Below are positions 11,410-22,317 of a stretch of DNA of 64,000 nucleotides, piece by piece. Below the pieces are notes generated by a model. It had not been told where the DNA came from, searched no databases, and worked only from the letters and a program-made list of their open reading frames with translations. The position numbers were made by a program, and so were the translations under genes. Positions within the stretch are counted from its first letter, which is position 1. Each line of letters opens with the position of its first letter. The stretch is from Terebella lapidaria (Eukaryota > Annelida > Polychaeta > Terebellida > Terebellidae), in contig OX424567.1 in the NCBI GenBank assembly GCA_949152475.1, positions 27,987,402 to 28,051,401 of the forward strand. The letters are read 5' to 3'.

Positions 11410-13498
11410 GTATGACGTTTTTCCCACAAATTTACATTTTACGCTGAATAAATGTGTGAATAAAAGCGGTATTTCTTGCTCACGGCTGTATTTCTTTCAA
11501 ATCGGATATGATTCGGTCATTTGAAACATACTGAAATGTCCACTGACATCCTCTGACATACTGGAGTAAAACATGCTCGCCTCTCAGCACTGGTTTATTG
11601 TTGTTTGTCTGACGATGCCACAAGCGACACGGCGGGATGAGAGAAGCATCTCCCCTCCGTGACTGTCATCCGCAAACAGTCAGAGTAATTTGATGCCGAT
11701 TGATCGAATACCTCCACCTTCCTCGTGACAAATCACACCCAAAACTTGTACAAGGACAGGGGGTGACATCCGCGATAATAAACCTCTCTGTTTTTGTAGG
11801 TACTTCAAGCTGTAAGTGTGTGTGCATCCACAGTTAATATCACTGGTGATTAGGGTACGTGCTCAGGTCTTCTATGGAGGCGTACACAGAACGTCAGCAA
11901 AATCACACACATGTACTACCTAAATTACGCGGTCGGGACATTTTCCCTGGTGCCTTATGTTTATAGCCATGAATATTTCAGTGCGTGGGATCTACAGAAA
12001 CCATTCAGCCACAATGCCACATCGCGTTAGTGTGTCTTTTTCATCCAGTAAGCAGACACCACATCAGAGTACGGTATAATCTCTGATCTGAACCGTATAC
12101 AGGCCAACCTTTCTTTTTTCTTTCATGCTCTGACGCTAAGCCTAAGGTATCAATTTAGGCAAGTCTTCTTGGAGGATCTGATTCAATATTCACCGAATCA
12201 AAAAGACATCTGTCATGTTTGGAACAAGTTAACAAAAGGTACATGGACCTTGCAACACAACCAGTTACCTTATAATTGGCCCCTCCAAAATTGAGGATAT
12301 AAAGGCACACAACAACAGTTTGTTTTAGCAGAAGTAACGAAGTAATCAGAGGCAGGACTAATTGTTTGATGGCTGTGCTGGGATGGACATAACAAGGCTG
12401 TTTATGGATCTCTGTTCGTCCTTGCTGAAAAATTCCCTCAGATCTGTGCAAGCCTTACACGAGGATATCTGTCGTGTGTGTTCTTGATATACTAACACTC
12501 AGGCATACACATTTGGAGTGTGCGTGATGCGCGTGTGAATCACCGACTTATACCTGGGAATATTTGCGTTTTTTTTTTAATTCGCCGGGACCAGAGATGC
12601 TTGAAAAGTTGTCGCCTGAACCATTGACATGTCACTCAGGACCTCTTCAATGGAGTGCCTAAACCACACACAGTTTATTCAACTTTTTTTCACAAACAAA
12701 ACCAGCAAACGATCGCGATCAAACAGAAATGGCACGCATGAAAAATTATTCAAACAAATCCAGCACAGATCTTGGTTGATTAGAATAGAAAGAGCGACTT
12801 GATTTAGTCGGTACGGAATTAATCATCGGCCGAGTCTGTATCGTTCATTCAAACATGGTCACGTCACAAATCATACACGCTACAGGGCGGGGTCTAATTT
12901 ATGCTTTGAAATCGGGGGGGGGGGGCTTTATAGGTAGTAGGCGGCAGGAACGATGGTGTCAATACGTCAGACGATATCGTCTAGTTCACCACACCGGGTC
13001 TTTAATGGCTCAACTTGGCTGTCATGTAATTGAGTGGTAAGGGAACTTTTGGCAATGCTATAATCACTTCATTAATTGGTCAAACATTAAGATAGCACTT
13101 AGCACAGTTGAGATAAGGATGTGAACTTGTTCGTTAACAATCAGTGGATTGAAATTGCCTCCAAGCTACCACACAGTGGACGATGTGCTTTGGAAAGCAA
13201 TAAAACTAATGGCAGATTTGAAGTCCTTCTTTCTGGTATTACAGCAAAAAGTCACTTGGCGTGAATTATTTTCCAGCTATTTCTATAATAATGTTCTTTT
13301 TATTGGCAAGGTGCTTCCCCAGTTACCATGGTAACAACCAGTACAATCCATTTATTTAGGAATTAATGAAGATCTAACTCAGACGTGTCTGCCAACAGTC
13401 CATACCTATTACCTAATTTATATATGTCATTATCTATTTCATGCACTTGATATTCCTCATTTATTCCATATATTCATTCTTCTTTTCTTTCTTCTCCA
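11410..13498. other. Upstream region of LRR gene copy A, no gene recognised
   Basis: The parts at 11560-12450 and 13085-13498 match copy B; 12451-13083 is only in copy A. There is a G11-12 tract at about 12915. The promoter of the LRR gene must lie upstream of the splice acceptor at 13499, but no TATA box or start site could be singled out. Confidence 0.4.
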
Positions 13499-13499
13499 G
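13480..13499 (+). other. Probable 3' splice acceptor upstream of LRR gene A
   Basis: A long pyrimidine tract ends in TTCTCCAG (AG at 13498-13499). The same site is kept in copy B (TTCCCCAG, AG at 54936-54937). The conserved stretch starting GTCACCAGT follows in both. A GTAAGT donor-like site at 13639 (55060 in copy B) could end a 139-bp non-coding exon, with TTCAG at 13756-13759 as a possible next acceptor. That second intron is speculative. Confidence 0.55.
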
Positions 13500-13817
13500 G
13501 TCACCAGTCGAGGGAATGATCTCCCACAAGAGCAAGGCAGTTCCCAGGCACAGACAATCGAGGGACGACATTGACAATTTCCATGGCGACAAGACCTCGT
13601 GATCCAGTCGCACTGAATCTTGGACATTGATGGGCTACGTAAGTGTTCCTCGGCTGGACGTCTCAGCTTGAAACTTGGATTAAAACAGGTGTTTTTGTCG
13701 ATGTGATCAAGACAATACAAAAAGTTCCTTCTGCTTGGAATAAATGTTGAAGTGTTCAGTGACAACAGCGATGGATACCAAACACGTCAAGGGGTACATT
13801 GGATAACTGCCCACAAG

Positions 13818-16358
13818 ATGACCCGTTGTCGCCGTGCGAGGGCCAAAAGCCGCTCCTATTACACTTGTGGGACATGGACAGGGAAATGTTGGTCCTATGG
13901 CAATCCTGCACATGTCATTTACATCTTCATGATATACTTCCTCCACACGCTGGCAGCTTGCCCGGAGCTCTGCACGTGTCCGGATCAGTCCAGTCATGTC
14001 ACCTGCCTCGAGGCAGGACTCACAGAGATCCCGAGATCCCTGCCTCCGTCACTGACGACCCTCGACTTAAGCAAGAACCAAATACACACTCTGACCGAGT
14101 CCAGTTTCTCGTCACTACGGGGTGTCGTCAACCTCAAACTGAAGGATAACGAGATTGAATCAATTCACAATGGTGCGTTCCGATCTGTTGCTTCACTCCA
14201 AACCCTGGACCTCGGTGGTAACAAGCTGATGGAATTGACAGAGTTCACGTTCCAAGGTGCGTCGGGATTGCTACACCTGGACCTGACGTCCAATCAGCTT
14301 ACAACTGTCGATGGTGCCTTTGCTGGGATGTCAGAACTCTCCCGTCTAGAGCTACATAACAACGAACTGACGGAAATCTCACAGGATATGTTTGCCAACC
14401 AGAAAAACCTACGTTACCTTCTGCTCGCTGAGAATAAAATAAGTAAAATAGACAGAAAAGCCTTCAAGAATCTGGAGAAATTAACATACTTAGTTCTCAA
14501 AGGGAACCCAATTTCGCATGTGATGCGTTTCAAGTTCTATTCGGATTTTCTCTCTTACATTGACTTATCGGAATGTGGACTAAGTCATGTCCCACGTGGT
14601 TTACCACACTCAATACGCTACCTTCAGCTACGTCGGAATAACATCACGATCATCCGACGTCATACCTTCCAAGATTGCCCGTTTGTCAGCATTCTTGTCC
14701 TCGACGAGAACGGAATAATAGACATAAGTGATCAAACCTTTGAGCATATGACATACTTACAACAACTGTGGCTGAATAACAACAACCTGCGGAGGATCCC
14801 AAGTCACCTTCCGGTCAGTTTACAGCGACTGCTGATGGATTCAAACAACATAGAGATAGTTAGCGACGTTTTCCCGCAAGGTTCACAACTGAACACGTTA
14901 TCGCTGATGGGTAACAATGTGAGTTACATCTCGTACAACGCTCTACACAACATGCCTCTGCTACAGAACGCTGACTTCAGCAACAACCAAATTGTGCACA
15001 TCTACGGAAACACGTTCAAGAACTCATCGCGGTTGGAAACCCTGCAACTGTCCAAAAACCCGCTTCAGTACTTTCACAGCCATAGTTTTCATGGCCTAGC
15101 AATGCTACAAACTCTCTCCTTGGCTTACGTCCCGACTGTGATCTCAATACACGCAGATAGTTTCAAAGATCTGAGCTTGCTCACCAAGCTGGATTTAGAT
15201 AGTAGTCATTGGATTATACAAACCATCCTCGCAGATTCAGAACTGTTGACTTCCCTTGAGTCTGTTGAGGATCTCAGCATGCAGAGTTCAGATCTAACGA
15301 CTTTCAGTGAAGAATTCTTGGATTATTTCCCAAAGCTGGAGACGTTGCACATTTCCAGCACTAGATGGCACTGTGATAAGTCACTGATCTGGTTTAGAAA
15401 CTGGCTTTTAGTGACGGAAATCCATGTTGAGAACAAAGACGACATTACATGTTTCTCGCCACACAATTTAAATGGCCGCTCGATCACCTCCCTCAGCGAC
15501 CACGAGTTCACGTCTACAACCACCTTGAAGATTTCCACGGCACTACCCACACCGCCTGGTAGATTGAGTACATTTCCCAGCGTTATACCGTCTAGTCCCA
15601 CACCCAAAACATCCACTGCACCTACGGTGGCTCCCCTTGCAGAGCAGGAAACTTCCACAGAGGGCAGCACCAGCTCAGAGGATTACTACGACTATTACAA
15701 TAAGTTTGGTGACTCAGAGGAGGACACTGCCAATGTCAAACCTGAGATACTACACAGCCCTTATGATGTCGAGAGTTTATACCATGATATCTACCCTGAA
15801 AATGAGGGTGGTGATAGTAAATCCTCTCGGTATCCAACGTGGGAGGAATTGTTCAAGTCATCCACCCAGTCACCACGTGGAGCCACCAGTAAATACTCCA
15901 ATGGGGTCATGGACGGTAACCTTCAGATCCAACCAGTATCAAAGATTACGTTAGGTGGTGCAACCGAATTTCCACCTTCTGCGAGGGAGGATGAGGCCGG
16001 GTCTGGTCCAGCGAAATCCACGATTGTTATCATTGTAGCGACGAGCATTGTCACAATCATTGTAGCTGTGGTTCTCATTGTCGTTATTGTTTACTTGTCT
16101 CGGAAAAGTCGAGAAAACAAAAACGGTGCAGGTAAGGCAAAACAGAGAGCACCTAAGGAAAAGAAACGTGACGGATGTCAAAATGGAATCAAATATAAAA
16201 GTAGGAACGATGTGTTATATTTCATGCCTAAGAACCAGGATGGCAGTACTAGTGAATCTTTACAGACACAGAACAGTAAAGAAGGAATGACTTTGATACC
16301 AGGTCGGGATATAAACCACGAAGGCCCTGTACGGGTCTATAAATGGGAAGATTTCTAG
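13818..16358 (+). CDS. Single-pass LRR membrane protein, intact copy (846 aa)
   Basis: I chose the ATG at 13818; the frame is open further upstream but only reaches a GTG. The order is: basic N-terminus (1-29); hydrophobic signal or anchor segment (about 31-47); LRRNT with C48, C52, C54 and a fourth Cys; 18-19 LRRs of about 24 residues with LxxLxLxxN cores (about 60-515); and a reduced LRRCT (W517, C519, C545). A Ser/Thr/Pro stalk follows (about 560-733) and carries an acidic tyrosine cluster EDYYDYYNKFGDSEED from E621. Then come a strongly hydrophobic helix (about 736-760), a basic stop-transfer LSRKSR and an 85-residue cytoplasmic tail ending RVYKWEDF. The design is that of cell-surface adhesion or recognition LRR receptors; ligand and pathway are unknown. 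There is no TIR, Ig or kinase domain, so it is not a Toll receptor. The coding part is a single exon. The paralogue at 55223-57764 is broken. Confidence 0.93.
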   Translation: MTRCRRARAKSRSYYTCGTWTGKCWSYGNPAHVIYIFMIYFLHTLAACPELCTCPDQSSHVTCLEAGLTEIPRSLPPSLTTLDLSKNQIHTLTESSFSSLRGVVNLKLKDNEIESIHNGAFRSVASLQTLDLGGNKLMELTEFTFQGASGLLHLDLTSNQLTTVDGAFAGMSELSRLELHNNELTEISQDMFANQKNLRYLLLAENKISKIDRKAFKNLEKLTYLVLKGNPISHVMRFKFYSDFLSYIDLSECGLSHVPRGLPHSIRYLQLRRNNITIIRRHTFQDCPFVSILVLDENGIIDISDQTFEHMTYLQQLWLNNNNLRRIPSHLPVSLQRLLMDSNNIEIVSDVFPQGSQLNTLSLMGNNVSYISYNALHNMPLLQNADFSNNQIVHIYGNTFKNSSRLETLQLSKNPLQYFHSHSFHGLAMLQTLSLAYVPTVISIHADSFKDLSLLTKLDLDSSHWIIQTILADSELLTSLESVEDLSMQSSDLTTFSEEFLDYFPKLETLHISSTRWHCDKSLIWFRNWLLVTEIHVENKDDITCFSPHNLNGRSITSLSDHEFTSTTTLKISTALPTPPGRLSTFPSVIPSSPTPKTSTAPTVAPLAEQETSTEGSTSSEDYYDYYNKFGDSEEDTANVKPEILHSPYDVESLYHDIYPENEGGDSKSSRYPTWEELFKSSTQSPRGATSKYSNGVMDGNLQIQPVSKITLGGATEFPPSAREDEAGSGPAKSTIVIIVATSIVTIIVAVVLIVVIVYLSRKSRENKNGAGKAKQRAPKEKKRDGCQNGIKYKSRNDVLYFMPKNQDGSTSESLQTQNSKEGMTLIPGRDINHEGPVRVYKWEDF

Positions 16359-16607
16359 CGGTTGCCTGCTTAGGTTGTATTGTGAATTGCTTGAGTGTGT
16401 CTTGAGTGAGTGGCAAAATGGTTGTTCGATTCGTTCACAATTTTCTGTATTTTTTGCCATGTATGTGTGAGTTGTATAGAAATATTGTTGTCATTTTGTG
16501 CCAATATGACTGATTTCTATCAGATACCAAGTAATGTTTCTGTGTGTTGTACTGAACTTTTAGAGTTTGTGATACTGTGATTTTATTTTGTTCAGATCTA
16601 AATGATG

Positions 16608-16613
16608 AATAAA
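16608..16613 (+). terminator. Polyadenylation signal AATAAA of LRR gene A
   Basis: AATAAA lies 250 bp after the stop codon in the shared 3'UTR. The partial copy keeps it at 17925-17930. Copy B has AATGAA at the matching place (about 58014), so its signal is lost. Confidence 0.7.
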
Positions 16614-16775
16614 TGATGAAAAAACAGTGCATGAATATTGGTGAATTTAGACCTACTCCACAAGAATTCAAAACGATTAATTGAAATCTTGTTTGAATAA
16701 TTGAGACAAGATCTGAGAATTCGTTAATTCAGGAGTGCCTCATCCAATAATTATCATTTACCCATTACCCATGGG

Positions 16776-18090
16776 TACGTTAGGTGGTGCAACCGAATTT
16801 CCACCTTCTGCGAGGGAGGATGAGGCCGGGTCTGGTCCAGCGAAAGTTTCGGATTTCCACGGCACTACCCACACCGCCTGGTAGATTGAGTACATTTCCC
16901 AGCGGTATACCGTCTAGTCCCACACCCAAAACATCCACTGCACCTACGGTGGCTCCCCTTGCAGAGCAGGAAACTTCCACAGAGGGCAGCACCAGCTCAG
17001 AGGATTACTACGACAATTACAATAAGTTTGGTGACTCAGAGGAGGACACTGCCAATGTCAAACCTGAGATACCACACAGCCCTGATGATGTCGAGAGTTT
17101 ATACCATGATATCTACCCTGAAAATGAGGGTGGTGATAGTAAATCCTCGCGGTATCCAACGTGGGAGGAATTGTTCAAGTCATCCACCCAGTCACCACGT
17201 GGAGCCACCAGTAAATACTCCAATGGGGTCATGGACGGTAACCTTCAGATCCAACCAGTATCAAAGATTACGTTAGGTGGTGCAACCGAATTTCCACCTT
17301 CGAGGGAGGATGAGGCCGGGTCTGGTCCAGCGAAATCCACGATTGTTACCATTGTAGCGACGAGCATTGTCACAATCATTGTAGCTGTGGTTCTCATTGT
17401 CGTTATTGTTTACTTGTCTCGGAAAAGTCGAGAAAACAAAAACGGTGCAGGTAAGGCAAAACAGAGAGCACCTAAGAAAAAGAAACGTGACGGATGTCAA
17501 AATGGAATCAAATATAAAAGTAGGAACGATGTTATATTTCATGCCTAAGAACCAGGATGGCAGTACTAGTGAATCTTTACAGACACAGAACAGTAAAGAA
17601 GGAATGACTCTGATACCAGGTCGGGATATAAACCACGAAGGCCCTGTACGGGTCTATAAATGGGAAGATTTCTAGCGGTTGCCTGCTTAGGTTGTATTGT
17701 GAATTGCTTGAGTGTGTCTTGAGTGAGTGGCAAAATGGTTGTTCGATTCGTTCACAATTTTCTGTATTTTTTGCCATGTATGTGTGAGTTGTATAGAAAT
17801 ATTGTTGTCATTTTGTGCCAATATGACTGATTTCTATTAGATACCAAGTAATGTTTCTGTGTGTTGTACTGAACTTTTAGAGTTTGTGATACTGTGATTT
17901 TATTTTGTTCAGATCTAAATGATGAATAAATGATGAAAAAACAGTGCATGAATATTGGTGAATTTAGACCTACTCCACAAGAATTCAAAACGATTAATTG
18001 AAATCTTGTTTGAATAATTGAGACAAGATCTGAGAATTAGTTAATTCAGGAGTACCTCAGCCAATAATTATCCTTTGCCCATTACCCATT
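16776..18090 (+). pseudogene. Partial tandem copy of the LRR gene 3' half (stalk, membrane helix, tail, 3'UTR)
   Basis: 16853-17675 repeats 15531-16358 with about 1% change, followed by a copy of the 3'UTR and downstream DNA to about 18090. It has no LRRs and no usable start codon. Its 5' junction is scrambled: 16776-16845 copies the later segment 15947-16016, then a 7-base filler GTTTCGG leads back to the stalk start. Relative to the intact gene there is an in-frame 3-base loss near 17300 and a 2-base loss near 17530 that shifts the last 40 or so residues out of frame. It shares copy-A-specific bases, so it arose after the A/B duplication. Not a functional gene as it stands, though its AATAAA could serve as an alternative 3' end for the upstream gene. 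Confidence 0.88.
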
Positions 18091-21000
18091 ACATGTCATT
18101 GTCATTTAACATCAAAGCAGCTATTTCATCTCGATGTTACGGAATATTAGAATATGGCATGTGATGTTGTTTATTGTGGGTACATGTATGTTCAGAATTA
18201 CGCAATGTAATTCAATAACTGTATGTTTTTATAGACGACATCCCTGGATCTCTATGAAATCTACACAACAGTGGGGAAACATAGCTATTTATATACTTCA
18301 GGTGTTCGTCAAATGTTATAGAAAAGAGGAAACACTACCTGAAAAATAGGGAATTGTAATATTGTTCTGAGAGAAACAATCGATTTTCCTGGTTCAATAA
18401 CAACCAATTCCCGCAGCGCATCGGTGGAGGGCGATGATAAAATATAGTTGCACACACTCCTCGTCTAGATTATGACCGATAAAAAATATGACACGGTCCC
18501 GCAGTGAATCTCGGGTGATGCACTGTCACAGGCCAGATCAAATAAACACAATATTGATTACATAAATACTTGCTTTCTTCGATGCGGTACATGGCAAAAA
18601 ATTCAAAACGTTATCAAAAATATGAAATGAGCCCCTTCACTTGCAAGCCAGCTTCTCCTCGTTTTTTTTTACCTCCAGGAGGAGAGGTTGTGTTACAGCA
18701 GGAATGTTGAATTTGGAGCTTACAATCAATATTGTAATATTTCTATATTATTTACTCGGAGATAAAATTTGGTAATTGATGTTCAATATGTTTCTGTAGA
18801 ATGAATGCAGTGTGCAAAGTGGTGAGAAATTTAATTGCTATTTGTTTATATCTTTCTTATATATATAAGATAATACGGGGACACTAAACAGTCCATAGTA
18901 CATAACTTTGTGGTTATGTTACGTTTACTGCGCACTATTGTGTAACACTATTTTGTAAAAGTCTTGTTAATGTCTTACACACACAAAAATCACCAAACTG
19001 TGGAAGAATCTTGTTACTAATTGTATTGTAACAGAAGGCAGCACATAGAGTAGAAAAATATTCACATAACTCGGAGAGAAAATTGTGGATCCAGGCAACC
19101 AGTTACTTACACTGAAAACTGACTATTACACATTATTACACATTCTTGTCTTCATCATATCATTTACTACACTATACTGCTGCCCTTTCCTGGCTGAGAC
19201 CCAGAAAGGGGCAGCAGTAAATGATAAATGACGATATTCCTAACATGTGACAATACTGACTGGAGCATACATGAAGGGAAACTTTGCACAATGCTATACA
19301 AAAGCAGTTGGCATAGTTGTGTATATTCACGGAAATATGTTCCATAGCTGACTCAAGATTATATTGTTGGCTGTTACTTTGCTAATGTAGTGGGTGTCTC
19401 CAGTGTAGATGGACGGCTAATGGCTTCGTGCCGTCTGTGTTCTACTTTGTTATACAATTGCACTAACAACACATATACACACGAAAGCTTTCAACATCAT
19501 TTGGCTAATGATTAGTACAAACTTACTACAGGGCATACTAAATCTAAAGAACTAGATCTCCAACAGGTAAAATACACCACAATCTTTGGAGTAATATATT
19601 CAGGAACATTTACAAACCTAATTTACTAGAATTTCAATTCATTTATGTTCGAGATTTTAGCAGTACCAAGAAACTGCTAAAGTTCCATTAAAAAATTTCA
19701 ACACTTGGACAATTTTACAACACACCAAAACTTCTGAGGGAGTGTTATTTTTCTCATTCACTCAACGGGGAGTAATCAGTTTACCCAGTGAATCACCGTG
19801 ACACCTTAATAGTTTGCGAAGCGACGATTAGCAGACTTTAAACCCTCAGCGGTCCATATCAATAACCCAACAACAAGCATCCCATCTCCCCAAACATCAC
19901 TGGCTGGAAAATCGTTGGCATATCTCGCAGTGAATACAACAATTCGTTTCCATAGGACAATAGTCAGCTGAAAAACTGGACACAGTGTTAGTATCATCTA
20001 CATTCAGAAGAATCACCCTTGTTGGCGATTGTTTTTATAGTGAAAAACAAAATTCCAAGACAGACAATACAGCGTATATTGCCACGTTTCTATTGATCCT
20101 TTTCATATCCCAGGTGCATAATGGTCAATTTGAGACGGAGGGGAAGGATGATGGAGAAGGGAACGGGGGCAGACAAAATCATTCCATGGAAACGGCACAA
20201 TGGTTATCGCATGTCATCAGAAAAACACACAAGTTAATACTGAACAGAAACATCTTGGAGCAATTTTCGTATTTCTGCTTTCACAAACCGCGAAATTTGT
20301 CTGGTGCATCACAGTAGTTCACAATGTGGGTGTCGGCGTGGACAAGAATAGCAAGTCTTTATTGTTTCAAAGCCCCCAACAATCCCGATTCCCGGATAGA
20401 TATATGTCAGAGACGTTGCTGATGGTCCACAAGGACAGAAATAGCCATAATGACCGTCTACAGCGAATGTGTTTACTCAGAATCTTCTTCAGAATATGGG
20501 CATCAAATTAAAAAGACACACTCCTTCTGCAATCTACACCAATACAGGCGATAAATAAGTAATTCATGACTGCTCACAAGAAGGATATCAAGAGACAGAT
20601 CCTTTATTATCACTGACCTGTAAGCAATAAACACTGGATGTAAATAAACACGTCTGTAGTCAAGGATTGATGGTTGTACTTGAAGCAGTCCTCAGCGTTC
20701 TTTATTGCCGATGTATTAACAATGATTGAGCAGTTATGAAGCTCTCATGAAGATACATCTATCAATGTGCCTAGCACGGCATAATTAAGAACTTTGTCAT
20801 GTTTCGTCTGTGTCCAACGACAAATGATATCACAAAGAGAAGGAACCCAGCGGCCTATCCAGATAGAAAGGATACTTCATTAAAGAATGCCCTTCTGGAA
20901 GTGATTACGTTATGGGTCATCTATCAGTCTTCGTGAGGGGCACCCAGAGGGCAGACTTACATGAGACCATCCATTATCTAACTGTCTATGTGGGTGGTCT

Positions 21001-21200
21001 TCAAATACAGAAAAGAGTTGATACCTTCTTAGGAAGTAGTTGGGATTAGAGAACATGAATTGAGGAAGATAGGTCATGGGGAGGAATTCATTTTTAGTGT
21101 TAAACATAGAGGGAGAATGCGAACAGGAATCATCCATTCAAGACATTTCCATAATACCACAATTCCTCCATGGTCATTCCACTATGGGACACCCTGTAAT
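18091..21200. other. Copy A downstream DNA, no confident gene
   Basis: Collinear with 59866-63622. A possible 3' exon is noted at 20114-20317, where CATATCCCAG precedes a 67-codon open frame ending TAG. The same acceptor and frame are present in copy B (62496-62699), with about four amino-acid changes. Nothing else suggests a gene. Confidence 0.4.
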
Positions 21201-21930
21201 ACACGGGGGCAAGTGTACCCGAATTATTCGGAGGAACATTGGCGCCCCTGATTTATTGGGAGTGGGGGCGTGAGATGTTTGGAGGAAAACGTGAAGAAAC
21301 ACAGTAGTGAAGAAAACTATCACAGGTACATACATACAAATATACAAGCTTCGGAGTTCTTGCTCCATAATGATCTAAACCTCCATTACTAGTTCAGAAT
21401 TGATGGTGGCGTTATTGAATCCACAGATTTATTGCGTATTTACTCAGAAGTTTTGCGCGTGGGACCATGCCATGTGGCCGTCATTAACAGACGACATATC
21501 TGTCTCACATAACTCAGTAGCTACTAGAACTCAACCAATTTCAGCAGCATCTTCCACGAAGAATTTCCCAGGCAAGTGTAATATCAATATACATTCTCCC
21601 GTCCAGAACAGATAACATCAGACAATCACCGCTGCACTAGACCCTCGGCATTGAACATAGCGTTAACGAGATCTCAACAATTTTTTTCATCCACTTGCCA
21701 TTTCCTCGACGGTTCTCAACTACGTAATTTCTCCCCCGTCGGTAAATTTAATTGCATTTTGGGATTAAGTGTTAACATTTTACCTGAAGACGCCTAAGAC
21801 GGACGCAGCAGTGAGGACGTCTTAAACGATTGCTGATGTGATCCTGCCCGTTGTCATGTGATGATGGCGTCGGACCGCTGACGGGATTGTTGCTATTGAT
21901 TTGGGGGCGACACCCATCAGTGGATTTCCT
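21201..21930. other. Single-copy DNA, nothing recognised
   Basis: It follows the end of copy A homology. No open frame, repeat or known element could be supported. Confidence 0.4.
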
Positions 21931-22317
21931 GGGTCAGGGATCAACAATGAACAAAGTGCGAACAAGATCTCTTAAACGCCACTTCACTTCATTATATCGC
22001 TGGTGACAATGGGGAATTGACGACGTGACCGGGAAATTCACAATTGTTTCCATTTGACGCAGGGAGAAAATGTACAGTAATGGACATCTAATAACGTCAA
22101 CTCTTCTCGAATTTAGATCTTCTGCAATTAGGTATCTTTGTCTTTGTCAGAGATCACTTCCTGGGTCAGAGATCAACAACGAACAAAGTGTGAACAACAT
22201 CTCTTGAACGCCACTTCACTTCAAATATATCGCTGGTGACAATGGTGAATTAACGATGCGACGGGAAAATTTAAAACTGTTTCCATGTGACGCAGGGAGA
22301 TTGTCTGCGACTGTAAT
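21931..22317. repeat. Imperfect 232-bp tandem duplication; second unit split by the 4.3-kb element
   Basis: GGGTCAG(G/A)GATCAACAA starts at 21931 and again at 22163. The first unit runs to about 22140. The second is interrupted after GACTGTAAT at 22317 and resumes at 26607 with TAATGGACATCC, matching the first unit at 22074-22090. This gives an in-window empty site for the insertion. Confidence 0.8.

Larger units (their letters stand above)
1890..21200 (+). repeat. Segmental duplication, copy A (about 20 kb)
   Basis: Collinear, same-orientation matches to 42365-63622 were found by eye. Approximate pairs are 1890-5568 with 42365-46110, 8220-8890 with 46125-46815, 8890-9890 with 47645-48835, 9890-10705 with 52585-53405, 11560-12450 with 53640-54535, 13085-16770 with 54545-58137, 18040-19800 with 59806-61555, and 19925-21200 with 62308-63622. 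Homology stops just after the shared CTATGGGACACCCTGTAATA. Divergence looks like several percent in the LRR gene and higher in non-coding parts. Copy-A-only blocks are 5569-8211, 10705-11550, 12451-13083 and the partial gene copy at 16776-18090. Confidence 0.9.

Noticed and set aside
13752..13817. N-terminal extension of the LRR frame upstream of the ATG
   Set aside because: The open frame only reaches a GTG, which is not a plausible start in an animal nuclear gene; the ATG at 13818 is kept in copy B.
13818..16358. Toll-like receptor
   Set aside because: The cytoplasmic tail is 85 residues with no TIR domain.
16784..17548. 254-codon frame in the partial LRR copy read as a separate gene
   Set aside because: It has no ATG, a scrambled 5' junction and a 2-base loss; it is a gene fragment.
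18134..18349. 71-codon frame with an in-frame counterpart in copy B (59866-60117)
   Set aside because: Differences between the copies are nearly all replacements, so there is no sign of selection on a protein.
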